Assembly: GCA_028023455.1 (NCBI GenBank)
Contig: JAQFVV010000022.1
Location: 6,279,100-6,343,099 of the forward strand
Length of the DNA: 64,000 nt
From: Epiperipatus broadwayi
Lineage: Eukaryota; Onychophora; Udeonychophora; Euonychophora; Peripatidae
Reading direction: 5' to 3'
Part shown: positions 62,390-64,000 of the stretch, one piece after another
Position numbering within the stretch: position 1 is the stretch's first letter
Layout of the letters: each line of letters opens with the position of its first letter
Translations under genes and position numbers: made by a program
Notes under the pieces: generated by a model
Told to the model about the DNA's origin: nothing
What the model saw: only the letters and a program-made list of their open reading frames with translations
Databases searched by the model: none

Positions 62390-62640
62390 ATATATATATG
62401 CGCTTCTAATCTGGGAGTTGTGACAAGATCAAACCCATGGATTTCTTCATGTCCTGTCCCGTGGATAGTTGAGCTTCCAGAGACCTCCGCACAAAAAAAG
62501 GCACCTGCACATCTGGTAAATCCAGTAGCCTGGCCCACGCCATGCCAAACCCTTTCTCTCTAAGCACTACCCTGAAAAGGGGGTCTTACACTTCGTTTTG
62601 TCCAGAAGCATGATCCTTTTATTTCTTCGCCATCATGTCA
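62390..62640 (-). repeat. GC-richer block, probable interspersed repeat
   Basis: About half G+C in an AT-rich setting. Read on the minus strand it runs through AAAGGGTTTGGCATGGCG, GGCCAGGCTACTGGATTTAC, ATGGGTTTGATCTTG (B-box-like), AGATTAGAAGCGCATATATA and ends in a TA run, a style common for SINEs. A 58-codon plus-strand frame without ATG also crosses it. The block loosely resembles 1281-1350 at its TA-rich end. Confidence 0.4.
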
Positions 62641-64000
62641 ATACTGCTAGTCCTCAGTTTATTACCTTTTGCTTCATGACCTAATTTTAATGTTGTAATA
62701 TTAAAAATGCGCTTTGCTTAAATAATAAATGAATTACAATATGATGAGCTTTATCACTTAGTAATGTTTTATTAGTCTTGCTATACAATCCCACTATCGT
62801 AATTCATTATTCCTTTATTTTAAGAGGATATGCCTTGGGGAAAACAAAGCGGTCTTCAAATCAGTGTTAACTAAAAGAGTCGTTTGCAGATATTTTGTTG
62901 GATATCAAAAATGTAGTTTTAAAACGCATTTATTTTACAACCCCAATGTCGTCAAAGTAATTATATATATATGTAATTAAACCAGAAACGCTCCCTGGAA
63001 CCATATGTTGGTCATGACTTTCCATATCCATAGTTAAAAGCATTAATAGCAATATAAGATAATACTATGTACTAATGATTGTCATTGTAATACTGGATCC
63101 AAAAAATGTTAATTTGTCTATAAAAAAACATATGAGAACCATTAACATGAATAACTTTATGTACGATCAACTGCTGTAGTAGACCGCTCATTCACACACA
63201 TACCAATGTACGTAGTCAATTCATTATTTTAATCATTAGATTATTAAATTATATTTGTTACATAACTTACTTGAGTGTTTGAATTGTTTTTCTTCCACTT
63301 CCATAAATCCAACCAGACGTATGCATTCCTATCAGGTTTAGGAATGGAGTTCAAACCCTCTGTTAATATTTTAAATACTCTCCATGATAGTTTCATGGAT
63401 TTAAACTATATCCTTGGTTAAGTAATGCTGTAATAGATGTGCAAGTCTCATTGTCTCTCTGATTTGCTAATGGGCCAGAATAAAGAATTAATTCCTTGTG
63501 CCATCGTTATATGTTATTCATTGGGTGTTTTGAGCTGGAGCTTGGGAAATGGGTTCAAACTCAGATTGGTCCCTGACCTAAATCTTGGGCTTGACCGAGT
63601 TTGGGGTGCATTTCTTGAATTCCAGCCATGTTAGATGGATCAGCATGTTTTGATCGGTACAATACATGTTATGGTTTCTTTAATATTTCAAAAAACTTCA
63701 AAGTTAGCATTGACAATATGCTTAATTTAAGAAGAAATTCAAATTATTTAGGTTCAAGTGACTAATGCTTGAATCTTTGTAAAAGTTGTTTATTATTTAG
63801 ACCCCACACTGATGAGATTTTATTTTCTTCCATATTTGGATACAATTTGGCATTTGTCTGGATTTATTAAGACTAATTGTTATAATTGGTCCTAAGATTG
63901 TTGCCCAATGTTTTTGAGTAAGGAGGTGAATTGTCAGTTGGTATAATAGCGATCTTTATTTCAAGGTTTGGAAAGATTTTAACCATAGATGACTTCAGGT
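62641..64000. other. Mixed-composition non-coding DNA
   Basis: Patches near 63330-63360 (GGAGTTCAAACCCTCT) and 63548-63562 (ATGGGTTCAAACTC) resemble pol III B boxes without a convincing A box. The plus-strand frame 63437-63634 has a normal-looking residue mix but no motif, and its ATG lacks upstream support. Confidence 0.4.

Noticed and set aside
63437-63634. 65-codon plus-strand frame with ordinary residue composition
   Set aside because: No domain, no splice sites of quality, and the region contains B-box-like repeat patches that could explain its composition.

Overview
The window is AT-rich (roughly three quarters A+T by eye) eukaryotic DNA from an invertebrate animal. It holds microsatellites, tRNA-derived SINEs, non-LTR retrotransposon debris, hAT and Merlin-like DNA transposons and foldback elements, and no bacterial-type gene organisation. 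A repeat-rich mollusc, perhaps a cephalopod, would fit; that is a guess from repeat style, not from a diagnostic gene. Almost all is intergenic or intronic. No complete protein-coding gene can be read.

Possible host-gene evidence is thin: a 152-nt open segment with an ATG and a GTAAGT donor (1409-1560) and a 117-nt open segment with good splice sites (33099-33215). Their phases are compatible, so they could be successive plus-strand exons separated by a 31.5-kb intron. Two short minus-strand ORFs (29360-29500 and 31440-31625) are weaker candidates.

Layout. 0-10 kb: hairpin and TTAA-flanked foldback elements and a GGT-ended DNA transposon (5179-6263) carrying a short telomere-like tract. 11-20 kb: a 1-kb element with terminal inverted repeats (11349-12353), a small SINE with 15-bp target duplications (13172-13284), then two adjacent DNA transposons, 14754-16468 and 16692-19458. 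The second keeps a Merlin/IS1595-type transposase C-terminus and a satellite array with trimeric higher-order structure. 20.5-21.6 kb: a foldback retroelement with 13-bp target duplications and a nearly canonical type I hammerhead ribozyme. 23-25 kb: a hAT MITE inside a tandem duplication, and the tail of a LINE ORF2. 26-40 kb: AT-rich DNA with duplications, a second SINE copy and a cluster of short palindromic motifs (37142-37355). 40.5-42.2 kb: decayed ZBED/SCAND3-type hAT transposase, minus strand. 44-50 kb: SINE copies, two of them head to head, and a decayed RTE-type reverse transcriptase, minus strand. 50.3-51.6 kb: a third GGT-ended transposon with perfect 8-bp target duplications. 52-57 kb: a foldback element and featureless DNA. 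57.4-59.6 kb: a dense cluster of one SINE-like family in both orientations. 60-64 kb: a perfect 76-bp tandem duplication and a GC-richer repeat-like block.

The best candidate for something undescribed is the hammerhead-bearing foldback element at 20510-21605. It has tandem 443-bp spacing, an inverted half whose ribozyme is precisely disabled, and target duplications, which resemble animal retrozymes or Penelope-like terminal repeats.
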